Shown here: positions 11,461-23,669 of the stretch, piece by piece
How positions within the stretch are numbered: position 1 is the stretch's first letter
How the letters are laid out: each line of letters opens with the position of its first letter
Source of the DNA: Wyeomyia smithii
Lineage: Eukaryota; Arthropoda; Insecta; Diptera; Culicidae
Direction of reading: 5' to 3'
Length of the DNA stretch: 64,000 nt
Assembly (NCBI RefSeq): GCF_029784165.1
Contig: NC_073696.1
Span: 81,032,220-81,096,219 of the forward strand
Notes under the pieces: generated by a model
Databases searched by the model: none
What the model was told of the DNA's origin: nothing
The model's input: the letters and a program-made list of their open reading frames with translations, nothing else
Position numbers and translations under genes: made by a program

Positions 11461-11879
11461 CTGCCACATTTCCAATATATATGATTTCTATATATGAGAC
11501 TGAAGCTGACACAAATACCGATCCACTGAATGCACATGGTGCGCACCTACACAACGATGAAGAGTTGTTTTCGAACATATTGAACACCCTGTACACAAGA
11601 AGAAGATTATCAATGCCACCGAAGAAAACCTTTGAAGCACATTTCAGACTTTTTCAATATCTTCTTCATAAATTTTAATTTGTTAAGCCTGGTATTTCGT
11701 CTATTTTGTTCTGTTGAATATTGTAGATCATTGAAATAATTCTTTCACCCATAATTAATAGAAGATAGAAAGTAAACCAAGAAGTAAAATATCAATTCAT
11801 TGTTGCGGATAGAAAAAAACATGTTTTGCAGAATTATTGCTGAGTAAAATTAGCACTAGAGAAAACCGAACGATAGATT

Positions 11880-12115
11880 TGAGAGATTGCTGTATCTCAC
11901 ACTACTATTATTAGCAATATATATTAAGAAGTGGCATGCTTAATATTTATCCGTGCTTGTGTTGGTTTACCCTTCCTTTTGCGCGTTATCTGTTTTACTA
12001 TACCGAGTCTCGTATTGCCAATTATAATTCTCTGGAAAAGGGTCGTTGGACGTTCTTCTGGCCAGTTTTATTATAAGAGGGACTTATTTTGCTAAAAAGA
12101 AGTCGAACCGGGAAA
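11880..12115 (-). mobile_element. 5'-truncated copy of the 2218-2693 SINE
   Basis: The blocks AGAAGTGGCATGCTTA, CCAATTATAATTC-CTGGA and CCAGTTTTATT-ATAAGAGGG occur in the same order and orientation as in the SINE at 2218-2693. The tRNA-like head (which would lie beyond 12115) is missing, as expected for 5' truncation on the minus strand. Divergence from the first copy is considerable. Confidence 0.65.
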
Positions 12116-12511
12116 TTATTTAAGTAACTTTTCTTAATCAATATAAAGATCCTACAGTGAGCAGGTATGTTAAAAATAGTTTCATAGGACTCGAATTCTC
12201 GCTAAACAACTGCGTAGACTGATACAGATCAATAAAATTTCCAACTTAGATTTGGATATTGAAGAATAATCGTCTTTTATTATTATATTAGAAACGGCAT
12301 TAGATCTGTCAGTTGCTTTTACGATTTCTTATCGTTTTGGAGGGTTTTGGAGACCCAGGAGACGCTATCATCAGTTTTACATAAAATACAAATCTCACGG
12401 AGGTTTTTTTTTTCTATTTTGGAGATAGAATTCAATGTCCACCATAACCACCATGCGTCTCCATTGAAAAAAAACTACTGATAATTTTCGCATGGTTACT
12501 ATTATCTAGAG

Positions 12512-13132
12512 GGAACATTCATATATGACGTATTCGCAGGAGGGAGGGGGGTTGCGGGGGGATTGCAGTTTTGTGGAAAATGTGACGAGGGAAAGGGTGA
12601 AGAGGTCAAGCTAAGCTACGTAGCTAATATAAAGAATTCTTGCTAATACTGGATTGGATTTGTTCTAATTGTTTTTTTTTTTTTCATTACTGTTTAGTCT
12701 GTTTAATATTTTCAATACACTAACAACGCAAAATCGCGTAAATACCGTAAGCCGCGTGAAAAACCCGCGTGAATTCCGGAATCCGCGTAAGAAAAATATA
12801 CCGTGTAAATTCCGAAATCCGCGAAAAAAAACCGCGTAAATGCCAGAATCCGCGTAAAAAAACCGCGTAAATTCTGAAATCCGCGTAAAAAACCCGCGTG
12901 AAAAAAAACCGCGTAAAAAGCGACCTTAGTACACTTTCTTGTCTTTTATTGTTCAATAATTATAATAAAATTATTGATAGCAAAAATTGTCATTGGAAGG
13001 GGGAGGTGGTGTTGGGTTTTCATAAAGCTGCAATATTATCTATAGGAGGTCTACCTTTTTATGACGAAATGCTACCATGGGGGAGAGGGGGTCAACGAAA
13101 CCTAAAAAATGTTACGTATGCATACTTCCAAA
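12512..13132. mobile_element. Possible G-rich MITE interrupted by a minisatellite
   Basis: The left side (GGAACATTCATATATGACGT then G-rich GGAGGGAGGGG) and the reverse complement of the right side (GGAAGTATGCATACGTAACA then C-rich) resemble each other loosely. They also recall the clearer MITE at 58584-58714. The two halves are separated by the CCGCGTAAA tandem repeat. I see no target duplication, so this is a weak call. Confidence 0.3.
12726..12925. repeat. CCGCGTAAA minisatellite
   Basis: The stretch consists of degenerate tandem units of roughly 30 bp built from CCGCGTAAATTCCGAAAT and CCGCGTAAAAAA, about six to seven copies with small indels. The 78-codon minus-strand ORF over it is simply the translated repeat (recurring FRISEFTR-like words) and is not a gene. 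A single related AACCGCGTAAAAA word appears at about 21290. Confidence 0.85.
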
Positions 13133-16100
13133 GTACGGTTTGGTATTTTTGCTTGAAAGCTCCATTAATTTGATGCCAAATAATTCAAAATTCAACGGGT
13201 TTTTATACCTTTCTGTACAGCTAGGCTTGCATTATCATGTCAATCATGTCATGTCATTATTTGTAAGTGTTTCAATCAAAAGACGCAGGGTTTTTACGCT
13301 CACTTGACGGTTTCGCAAGCAATTCCTCAAATGGGCTTTTCCCCGCCACACTTCATTGACACCTATAAAGTCAGATGACAAATAAATAAATTAATATACA
13401 TAAAAATATAAATTACACCGAAGTGAAGTGTTGGAATAGAAATTGTCTATCAAATGATGTATGTATTAACGCCAAAATAAACCGTGATGAATAGTTTTCC
13501 TAGAAAAATATTCGCGGCGATTGATTACGTTACATTTTATACTTCGTGCTTCTATTCCATTCACGATGAGTGCCTTCAACACAAATTAGACCAATCAATC
13601 AGATAATTTGAACGTCCCTCTATGCCACAAAAGTCTATGTATGAGTGTAATGTACGTCATTCTTACCAACTTTTCCCAAAAATGGTTAAACCTATTTCGA
13701 ATAACTATTGACTCGTAAGTTTTACAAGAACTGGGTTCGTGGTTAAAAAGGCACAAAATAATGTAATCGTACAACAACCAGCGAAAATTCATGAAATTAC
13801 TTGAATTATTTAAGTTACAAGTTGCTAAAAGTATCTTTGAAATGATCACAAATCAACGTTCATGTGAATAAAATATGTACAAAATCTTTGTTTTTGCGAG
13901 CATTTTTAGTTCAAAGCACATAGAAACGTTACTTTTATCTCCAGCTTATCAAATTGGAGTTATTGATTAGCTTTATGTTAAGTTTTATATAGAGCTTAGG
14001 TATACATGCACCTTTGCCTTGACATCATATTGATAATATCAGAGATCTTTAAAATTAATTACAGCAGCACAGCATTTTGTCGCAATAGTCGACAGTCGCG
14101 TCCAACCGATTTGCCGTTTAGTGTGGAAATACTTCCAAATGCGATGCAAAATGGCAAACAAATAGTTTGAAAAGACATAATTGATCGTAGCCTATGATTA
14201 ATAGGCAATAAATATTTAAATTTTAGGTCGTACCCTAAAATAGACAGGTTCGAACGATTTAATTTCATTATTCACGAATGAAACTCACCTGGATTTTTTC
14301 GAAATCCTTTTGTCTGATGACTGTGGGAATAAAAATAGAAATATGCAACATCGGTGGTAATCATCAAATGAATATTCATTGATTTACCATCTGCAACCGA
14401 TGTTGGGTGCCTCTCACGCAAATTTCAGTTGTTTGCTTGAAACTAATCCGAGTGGAACCCAGAGCATCGATCTTCAACAGAAACATCCATAACAAATAGA
14501 GCATTACGAAACGGTCGAAGCTTATCAATCTCCTTTTTTTTGCTTTCAATTCTGAGCCCTCTTCCAGTGCAAACTGTGTTTTTAGATTTGTAGAATTAAA
14601 ATAGAGTTGCAAAAAAAGCATCTTATCAATCACACTTTGCTCTGCCACTGCAGTGCACTAATACAGCGCAGAATAAGAGCCTTTGGAAAAGGAACTTTGG
14701 AGCCTTTTGAGGTCTGGTCTGCGAATCCTAATGAGGTAATACATTTCATACGAAATACAGTGCCTAATTGGGAGAAAGGGTGCAATAGGACAACGACGAT
14801 CACTTCCATCAATAGTGATATGTCTGCCACGAGTACCTAGACTAAAGAAGAGGTATACCACAAAAGATCAAAATAATGGTCGCAGTGGTCCAAATCTTAC
14901 AAAAAAAATCACACTGCGAACGAATGAGCTAGAAATAGACCGACGTTCGAGGCCGGCTTTCTTCAAATTCAAAATCGAAACGAGTTAAAGATTTGAGTTA
15001 TAACTGTCACAATTACTCGCTATAATAAAATTAAACGAGTAGAATGACTGGTAGAACAACAAGTCTCCTCTACGACAACCGCTGTCCGACCAGACAAGGT
15101 AAACTGAGAATCAGGTGGAAAAGTCATCTTTCTGTCGGAAAACGCCTATTTGTTGTTTCCTTCGTCCGGCAAAGTTGTAACCCTTCAAGAAACGTATAGA
15201 ATATCTTTTTGTTACTTCCCATGTTCATCATGAGACCGAGCAGCAGCAGCAGCATCTACGTGGAAGAACGAGCGCCTGGAGAAATTCCTCACTTTTATAA
15301 CCATGATGGGTGCAGCATAACCTGAACCGGCTGAAGGCGCACTGTTGCGTGGAATGATTGTCGGGAAAGTTCTGATGCCGATGATGGTGTAAAATTTCAA
15401 AAGGCCGGACGATTTGTTTGGCTTTTGTGCCAAGCATATGAGACTTCGTGGGTGGATGAGCAGCTAGAGCGCGCTGAAGGTCATGAAAATTACGAGTGCA
15501 TAACGAGATTTTTTCGCAACCGGCCGCCGACGTTGTGCACGTTCTTGTTTGCTGTTTGGAACCCAGAGCAGACATAGGACTGGGTGTGAAGCGATTCTGG
15601 CCTTTTGTACCAACAATGGTGAACAGTCGCACTTTGCAACCGCTGACTACTGAAAGGGTTAATTTCTAGTCATTAACTTTATGCAACAACACAGTGCTGG
15701 CTGGTGTTTTTTTTTTCGGAGCGGATGCACCAGCCAAGTCACACCGTTGGTCTCGGTCTCTATTTTTCTGTTGTGCCCCCATCATCGGAAACCAGCTGCC
15801 ACTGCCAACCAACCGCGCTCCAATCTTGGCTGTCTGGTTTTGCTGATCTCGCTCTGCGCTTTGCTAGTGAACTCTTTTGGTAAATACCATGTGTGGTGTG
15901 TTGTATAAATAAATAATGAGTAAATAAAAGAGAGATAAATATCATATGTTGATTTCCTTCTTCTCTATTACCCAAACGTTATACCAACGTCTTCCACACG
16001 ACCACAAGGTGCACTTCTCCTTCCGTCCGCGGAGTCTCATGAGTCACCAGTTGTCGGCAGTCAAACTGATCAGCACAGCACAGGTCTTCTTACGTCGGAG

Positions 16101-16290
16101 CCGGCTGCAGCGTTGTCGAATTTCAGCCCGACTTCTATTATATGAACTTTCAGTTTTCAAACAGATTGCTGGCTGCATCATAAAAAAACTCAATGAGTGT
16201 AAAGTCTGTTACACTGTTGTGCACTGCAGTTAAGCTAATTATATTAGACCAAACGCAACTAAAACACATTGGGAAAGATCCATGCTGCTG
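13133..16290. other. Unassigned sequence, no supported gene
   Basis: AT-rich sequence with one GC-richer island at about 15200-15900. The island has open frames on both strands (134 codons at 15228-15632 minus, 75 codons at 15681-15908 plus) and CAG-repeat runs near 15241, but no motif I recognise. It might include an unannotated exon or non-coding leader; nothing in the sequence decides this. Confidence 0.4.
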
Positions 16291-16299
16291 TTTTTTTAT

Positions 16300-16660
16300 C
16301 AAAAGTACTTTCCATAATAAACATCTACAGAAAATGTTTTGGAATGGCACCGTCCTTAGTTAGTTTTCCCAACTTCAAACACTTTTTGGAGCTGTCACAG
16401 GCGATACGCACGGATTCCGTGGGTATTTCAATCCAAATTTTCTGGATAACCGCTTCAAACTGTTCCAGTTTGAAGATCTTGTAAGATGTGCAAGCTAAAC
16501 ATCTTGTATGACCGGACCAAAAAGTCCATTAGGTTCAGATCCGGGGAGCTTGGCGGCCATTCATTTTTAGCCAGAAAATCCGTCAATTTGTCCCTACACC
16601 AGCCTCGAACCAAATTTTCAGTATGCACTGAGGAATCGTCTCTCTGGTCATTTCCGAAGA
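16300..16660 (-). pseudogene. Mariner/IS630-type transposase C-terminal remnant
   Basis: Read on the minus strand, the sequence gives GWCRDKLTDFLAKNEWPPSS followed by PDLNLMDF near 16521-16600. This is the classic W-P-SPDLNPMD block that carries the third catalytic acidic residue of mariner-type DDE/D transposases. After frame changes comes KLEQFEAVIQKIWIEIPTES and VRIACDSSKKCLKL at about 16370-16460, the usual C-terminal helix region. The N-terminal DNA-binding part and the first two catalytic residues are not recognisable. I could not identify terminal inverted repeats. It is a dead fragment. Confidence 0.7.
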
Positions 16661-18311
16661 GTTTTCGAAGAGTCGGGTGTTTGTTTTTCCCATTTCCTTC
16701 GTATATTAGTAGGTAAGAGTTCTGACTCTAGGTGTGCACTGACGAACACCATGGTTTTGGTTGTCTGTCAGTTGTCTTTGATCCTAGATGCAAGACGAAG
16801 CAATTTCGGCAATTTCTGAAGATACTTTTACGGCAACTTCTGATGAGAAACGAATTGACACAATATTTCGAAATTCAATCATTTTTCCTCGAGCTGTTGA
16901 CAGAATCTACACACGTGAACACACAAGTGAAACAAAAGTGTAGTGTAAAAGAATATTTCAAAGTTCCAAAAGAGTATTCCTCGCTTCCAGAGTGCAGTTT
17001 AAGTGATGGTTTGGGGTAGGTTGTTAGGTAAACTTCCACTGATTTTCATCGACAAAAAGTGTTAAAGTCAATACTTTTCATAACAAAATAAAAGTTTTGG
17101 AGAAAATAAAATAACAAACCTTGCTAAGATAGTTCATTCCTGGTATTAAAATGAGATTATGAACAAGTAAGACCAATTATCATGCACTCATGTACTTGAG
17201 CTTATTAGATTTTTCTGTTTATCTGATGAGAACCGATGTAACGAAACTAGATTTGGTGATTATCTCAAATACTAACCAATTAAATGATCCAATCTCCTGA
17301 ATCACTCAATTTGTCACTTAAGACCATACCCGTCATTTGTCACTACAGTAGCGAACAAAGACAAATTACCGGTATTTTTTTTATTGCAAAACTTTCAGCC
17401 GCTTTCAACGATTGAACTGATTCGAATTCATTATGGCATCAAACATCCAATCGTCCATTCAATACCGTCAGAATAATAACACACAGCTTGCCCTACAGTG
17501 TTCGAGTGGAACAGGTCGAACAGAACGAACAAAAAGCCACGTTGCCGATGTTTCCAGCACGGTTTCAGCTCTTTGTAACTCGAGTGGAGCCACCAACAAC
17601 AGTGCTGGCTGTCGGGCAGTAACAGAGGTTTTCGGAGAAAAGCAAAAACATTACTTTGGTACTAGCGAAAAAAAAAAAATCTTTGTTATTCATGCTCCAT
17701 GTGTAAGAAAATCCATTGTAAAACACAGCCAGAGCGATGGGATCAAGTGCTGTTCGAGGCTCGTTTCACGTGAAACATTGTAAGATCAGTCCTACTGTTG
17801 TTTCAAAAAGGCTGCCATTAATTGGCATCGTTTTCATTTTCAATCATTCATAGCTGCGCCATAGCATAGGACCCAGAAATGACCTCTAAAACCTAGCATA
17901 CGATCTAGTGGACGGACAATGAAAATGATGCTGATTATTTTCTTCTGAAGTATACTCTAGTTTGGGATGCCAACTTTTTATTACACCGAACCCGAAAATT
18001 TAAATAAGACTTTATTCGACATTGAACTTAAGGTTTTAGAACACTCACTGGTTAGAATTGGTTATAAATTTCGATCCAGAACTACAAAACACATTTTATA
18101 ACTCACAATATCATGGCCCATAGGTAAACCCAAACCTTTTTACTTTTTACTCTGGGCTCTGCTTAACCTAAATCGTAAATACATATTCGGTTAAATTATT
18201 CGCAAAATAGTTCGATTCGATTCCTGGGAACTGCTAATTAAACATGTACCATAAGATCGTATTTCTATTAGCAAAACTTACAAGCTGAAGAACAGTCCGA
18301 TGAACTTTTTC

Positions 18312-18400
18312 ACGCAGGACTACGTCTTACTTTAGTGGCGTGCTTTGGACAGTGTACCAATAGGGTGGCAGCGAAAGTGGTCATGTCAAATTTCAAAACC
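18312..18400 (+). repeat. Dispersed repeat with GGACTACGTCTT start, copy 1
   Basis: GCAGGACTACGTCTTACTTTA here and GTGGGACTACGTCTTTGTTTA at 19154 begin stretches that stay alignable for about 80 bp, down to a shared TCA-ATTTCAAA. They look like two diverged copies of one dispersed repeat. Confidence 0.45.
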
Positions 18401-19147
18401 GATCATGTGAATTTTGTTTATTGGAATATAAATAAGATACGAACAAACCCCTCTTATATAAAAAACAACATGTATTCCCTTCAAAAACATATTTTGTTAC
18501 TACCATTGGACGGATTTTAAATGCAAATGTCTTTATCGAAATGCAAAGGTTTCCCCAAACTTGTGGTATAATAATTAACAGATTTTTTCAATAGTAACTT
18601 TTTGAGAAGATGAGTTGAAAATCAATTATTTTTAGTTCAGTTCGGTAGCAATCAACCAATCGTAGCTTGTTTCTATAGCAGAGAACAGTATGGTATAGTG
18701 TAAACTCGTAGGGGAATTGCTCCATTATTCATCTCAGCCCATATATATATATCTCATACAACATGAAAACACAATTGAAAACAGGAAAAAAACGCATATT
18801 TTCTAACTAAACCAAGCTGCTAATCCATGGAATAGATTCTTCTTAGATCACTTTAGATTTCTTAAAAGGTAGAATCCTCAAAAACTCACTTAAAAGCTCT
18901 AAATTTGATATTACTGGACGTCGTGCCTAGACGAAGTACAAGAAGACCCTGAATCGGTAGAAACGCTTGATCCGACCTGGAAACTCTCCATTCATAACTC
19001 TGTTAGGACATATCCATACATTAAGATGACATACATGAAGTAATAAACCGAATATTTCCGATATTTAAATACTTTTTAACGTTTTTTTGCAACTCATATC
19101 AATAAAGATGATGCAATTGTTTTTTTCTCCAAAATAAAATGCAACAT

Positions 19148-19240
19148 TTTTGACGTGGGACTACGTCTTTGTTTACTATACTGGGATGCATTCTGTAAAA
19201 TTGGAAATGAAACTGGCAAATGTTGCGTCAGATTTCAAAC
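19148..19240 (+). repeat. Dispersed repeat with GGACTACGTCTT start, copy 2
   Basis: Second copy, beginning TTTTTGACGTGGGACTACGT. A further GTGACGTGGGACTAAA (reverse complement) lies at about 20702-20717 and may be another end of the same family, though the sequences inside do not match. Confidence 0.45.
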
Positions 19241-19729
19241 GTTAATAACAGCGTAACCACATGATGAATAACAATAACCAATATGTTGTTGGATAGATAA
19301 AATGTATAACAACTTTTTAATATGCCAGTTATCACTCTAATTTCATTGCTAAGCGGTAGTAATGATAAAAAGTTTCAATAACAAATTTACGCGAATAATA
19401 AACCAATTACATGCGAGCATTCCTAGCACAGACGATGTGAATGGACATCATCCGTTCTCTGTGATATTCTCTGTATCAATATCGAAATAAAAATTGACAG
19501 AGTCTCCCCGTCCCAATAGGTCAATTTGTTTTTGCTTCCATGAGCTTAGACTAATATGATGTCTCGAAGGTAAAAATTTTCCAAAAAGTTTGAAACAAAC
19601 CCCATTCTTGAACAATTTATAAACCTGCTTTCAGAACCTTATAAAAACTGATGTCTTGAAAGAAAACATGCCGGAAAAAGCAACAGTATCAGTGGAGTAA
19701 AGAACCGCAGGTCTCTCGTCGTCTATGAT

Positions 19730-19832
19730 TGCAGCGGTACTCTTCTATTCGTACATTTCAGCGGTACACTTCTATTCGTACTGCAGCGGTACTATTCGTA
19801 TTGCAGTGGTACACTTTTGTTCGTTCATTTCT
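19730..19832 (+). repeat. Short tandem repeat, GCGGTACACTTCTATTCGTA units
   Basis: Four to five imperfect units of about 20-27 bp built on CAGCGGTAC-CTTCTATTCGTA are arranged head to tail. The 72-codon ORF across it is the translated repeat. Confidence 0.75.
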
Positions 19833-22779
19833 ATACGTGTGCAATCGAGGAAAAATTGCAATGCTGCTGTTGATGGTGATTGAAAGTTTATCTCATAAAT
19901 ATGATTACCATAAATTACTCAACAAGAATTGTAAATTTGTAAACTAAATAATCGTGACCGGATAGTATCGAAGGAGTAAATACCTAAATATATACATTTA
20001 TAGAAGAGTAAGAGCCTGCGAATACTTTTAATTTTTTTGTTTATTTACTAAGATTCATTCAGAATCTCTTTTTACATTTCAAAATTGTTAGATGATATAT
20101 TATTATTCTGAGCTTTACCATAATAAACGTATATTATCTGTCTTTGTAATACAGCGAATATAGTTGTAGGCAAATGAAAAAAATTGTCAAGCAAAAAAAT
20201 GTAATTGTGGATTGCTACGATTTTTTTTCTGGAACCCGTTAATAATTTTGTTCAAAATATCGTCTTATGTTTGCCAATTAATGAACCTTTGTAAGGGCTT
20301 CCATATTATTTTGAAAGTGAGATCCATATTATTGATTTGATTTAATCAGAGTTAAATAAGACAAAACCATTCATTATGATAACGTAAGTATTATTGGATT
20401 TGGTTTTTGAGGATATAGAGTTCATTCTGACTTTGACGCATTACGATAAATTCTTGGTGATTCTTCAACAAGCACGATATGCTTGTGCCTTGTCGAATAC
20501 ATGTTGTTTGCACAAAAAAATACTACAGGCATATCATCGTCAGATATAAACGATATTCATTCGAGTGTTGTTAAATATATTTTAAAAATTGATTTCCAGG
20601 GGAGGCTGAAAATAAAAATACGTACAGTCGCTGAGCAAACACATTGATTCTGTCTGCAGACTTTGTATATTTTGTAACAAAAAATCCCCTAATTACAGTG
20701 TTTAGTCCCACGTCACCATTTCATACAACCCTAGGGCTGTATACCTTGTAGTATTTTCATTAAAATTCATTATCAAAATGGTATTTACGCCCTTGAGAAA
20801 GGAAGGCTAGACCCAAGTTTTAAAATGAACACCAGTTGTCTTGGAGTGAATTACACCCAACCCCACTCGCCTGCACCTTTAAGTTGAAAGATTTAGTGCA
20901 GTTGCATTCTATTAGAAATGAAGCAATCGTACTTCCCCCTAACTAAAATCACTATGTCGACTGCAGAACCAATCACTTCAAAGCCTTTTTCCGATCAGCC
21001 GCGAAGAAGATCATCTACGATTAATAACCAAAACAAAGGTGAAAAAATTCCGCCTTAAGGGCATCCGAACGTTATTTAATGTTATTTAATTAATTTAACG
21101 TTTTTATTTCATACCTTATTTTCATGATGATGCCAAAATTGAATGACCACTTCTTTTTAGCCCCCTTCGAAAGTATTTGATAGATAAATTGACGAGGTTT
21201 TGAACGCAGATTTAGAGTCTATTTGGAATTGAAGCGGTTTTCTTATGCAGATTTTGGAGTTACGCGTTTGTTTCAACGTGTCACATATGAACCGCGTAAA
21301 AACCAACTTTGGTTTCATTGGACGGTTATCATGATTTTTGATTATTCAATAATATTCTAACATTTTTTGAATTTTATCCTATGTTATTCTCAGTCTTTTG
21401 TATATTTTACTATCAGCTACCATCAATTCCACAGCCACAGACAGCGACTTTTTGGCTTCAATGAACAAAATAGTTTCGCGAAAGTAACGAACACTTTTTT
21501 TGCAAAAGAAACCACCACTTTCAACTCATTTTGCATTACCCTGAACACCTTTAAGGGGCTGCTTCGGATGAATCGCTCGTTACAGATCAACTCTTCCAAC
21601 AACGCAAAACGCGGAAAAATTTAAAAGTATTGCATGAATAACTAATCGAGCTGAATGAACGTTGCGCACCAAGCGTGGGAGGCACGGCAGTAATAAATTT
21701 GCAATTAATCCTGTATATTTACTGTCGCGAGTAGCAGTAGCAGTGGCGCAAGTCCACTGTTTTTTCTGCAACCGGTTTGAGCGACGCAAATAATAACAAG
21801 CAGCTTGAAACTTTTACCTAAATATACGAAACTAAACATAACGAAAACTTAAAACCGTATCCTTTTTTTGCGTTTAAAACGAATAAAATTGGATTTATGC
21901 CAATATTGCTTATATATCGATGTATTGTGTAGAAAACGAAATTGGTTGACATATGAAAGAGTGATTAGTTTAAAACATAACCTGAACCTATGAGTACACG
22001 ATACAGATAGAAATGTAAATGACCTGAGTGAAGGTGGCAGGTCTGCTAAATTTTAAAACAATTTGAAAAGGGCCTATCTTAACCTGCTTGCAGTAAAAAG
22101 TTTTCTGTTTAATTTATACATACACATGACCTAAGGTATCATTTCAAAATTTCTCTAGTGATTGGTGAAAATCATCTATAATACACCATACAGGGTCTAA
22201 TATACATCACTAACTAGGTATTATGGCTGATTTCGATGGTATGACCCGTATGCGCATCCGCATCCACACAATGCTCTAGTTTATTGTTTTAATGTACACT
22301 TGCTTTTCAAATTGACTATGCCAACTGTTTTTTTTTTTTTTTCAACAAGCTGTAACTGGATTGTATCGCGTTTCATTCAAACCCCCCGCAACTACCGGCC
22401 CACAATTGTATACGGTTCGATGAGATGTAAATATCTCCGAGTACTTGGCATAAATTGCCACCCGTTAGCTGCTTTGTGCCATCCATGCTGTAGCTCGGGA
22501 AAAATTTCACTTGGACGAAGGAAATTAACTAACAACGATGTGAGTACGTGTCCCAGCAAGGCTCAGAGACAGTGCAGGAAAACGGTATATAACAACACCA
22601 AACAACTGACACGTGAAACAAGAAAAATCGTTACGCAAATTGTAACGTCAGCCAGCTCCGCTCGGCAATGTCAGTTAAGAGACACTGTTTACTGAATATG
22701 CAGTTAGGGAAAATGGATATTTCAGTTGTATAGCGCTAACGTTATATATGTACAGTTAAATCGCACTGACCCAGCGGGT

Positions 22780-22968
22780 TGCCCTCTATCGCATTAAGCC
22801 CAAATCCGAACGGCAGTCGCTCGGAACGTGACAAAACACCCACGTCTGGCGGGATTGGAGCTTCAGCCGTCGACGTCACATTTGTTTATATAAGATGTGA
22901 AACGTGATCCCCCCTAGTTCTCCCCCTCTTTCACTATCCGGCCGCGTTTCACTTGCAGCCGGACAAAA
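22780..22968 (+). promoter_or_regulatory. Possible core promoter and leader
   Basis: A GC-richer stretch contains a CRE-like GACGTCA at about 22872-22878 and a TATA-box candidate TTTATATAAG at 22885-22894. About 30-45 bp further on is a pyrimidine-rich start-site candidate (CTCTTTCACTATC) before the first ATG at 22969. A palindromic E-box, CACGTG, lies downstream at about 23055. The arrangement resembles an insect pol II promoter. No recognised coding exon follows, so this is an inference. Confidence 0.3.
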
Positions 22969-23136
22969 ATGGCAGTAGATACAACGATACAATGTTCGCC
23001 ATCAACGCCTAATGCAAACAAACAGGAGTTCCCATATTATTATAAGCAGCGGTCACGTGGGCTGTTGATTATTGAACTAGATTCGCAGCAACAGCTTGCA
23101 ACGTCAAAAAAATACGGAAAATCGTATTCATACTGA
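22969..23136 (+). CDS. Unrecognised 55-residue ORF behind a TATA-like box
   Basis: An ATG at 22969 opens 55 codons ending in TGA at 23134-23136. The product starts MAVDTTIQCSPSTPN and includes EFPYYYKQRSRGLLIIELD. It has no signal peptide, membrane segment or known motif. It lies about 75-80 bp downstream of the TATA-like sequence at 22885-22894, which is the only reason to list it. It could be a short peptide gene, an upstream ORF in the leader of a spliced gene whose later exons are outside or unrecognised, or chance. No strong Kozak context is evident beyond AAAA before the ATG, which is acceptable for insects. Confidence 0.2.
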   Translation: MAVDTTIQCSPSTPNANKQEFPYYYKQRSRGLLIIELDSQQQLATSKKYGKSYSY

Positions 23137-23373
23137 CAGACAATCCAACGGCCGAACGTCACACAAGCCCGAGTGGTATTCCTGTGCTGTTGCACTGAAT
23201 CGAAACGTCGACCTTTTGAAATGTGCGTAAGAGATGTCTTAGCGAATTACGTACGCGTTCATTGGTACATAGCGGTTCATAATAGAAATATTGTTTGAGA
23301 CATGTTGGCGATTGGATGAAAAATATCATTTAGTGGTCAGCCTTCAGATTGATTTGGGTTTGAGATTTATAAA

Positions 23374-23665
23374 AGACTAGCTGACCCGGCAAACTTCGTC
23401 CTGCCTATTTTACTGATCAATTTAATAATTTTAAACATTTCAAATTCATTGATTCCTTACGATTTGTTTATATCGTTTGAAATGATTGGTTTTATCGGAA
23501 TGGCAACATGCTCGTCATTTGGCTTTTGTACATCACCTCTATTCCGGAAATATATTGGGTGCGTCATTCTGGTTAAAGAAATACCCATATTGGGTGGTAT
23601 TTGGTTATTTGCCGCTGTTTTTCAGAAACCGGAAGTCGCCATCTTGAATTTCAAAATGGTATTTG
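23374..23665 (+). repeat. CTAGCTGACCCGGCAAACTT-led repeat segment
   Basis: The stretch begins CTAGCTGACCCGGCAAACTT at 23377, a phrase I have the impression recurs at the edge of dispersed repeats in many insect genomes (from memory, unverified). It continues AT-rich and ends in one unit of the CCGGAAGTCGCCAT repeat also found at 8200-8680. It leads directly into the 144-bp tandem array. It is probably the left edge of one composite repeat. Confidence 0.5.
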
Positions 23666-23669
23666 GAGA

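Larger units (their letters stand above)
16700..22740. other. AT-rich unassigned stretch
   Basis: No cellular gene is supported over this 6 kb. The longest frames are 116 codons at 17433-17783 (Ser/Thr/Asn-rich, no motif) and 131 codons at 22300-22695 (no motif). Two dispersed-repeat segments and one short tandem repeat within it are listed separately. It could be intergenic or intronic DNA. Confidence 0.4.

Noticed and set aside
12720..12956. 78-codon minus-strand ORF with repeating Arg/Phe/Thr words
   Set aside because: It is the translation of the CCGCGTAAA minisatellite.
15228..15632. 134-codon minus-strand ORF in a GC-richer island
   Set aside because: Cys-run C-terminus comes from CAG repeats read antisense; frames exist on both strands. 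No family recognised.
17433..17783. 116-codon plus-strand ORF
   Set aside because: Ser/Thr/Asn-rich with no motif and no flanking splice or promoter evidence. Could be real but cannot be supported.
22300..22695. 131-codon plus-strand ORF before the promoter-like segment
   Set aside because: Cys and basic residues are frequent but form no recognised finger or domain; it starts in a T run encoding Phe repeats. Not supported.
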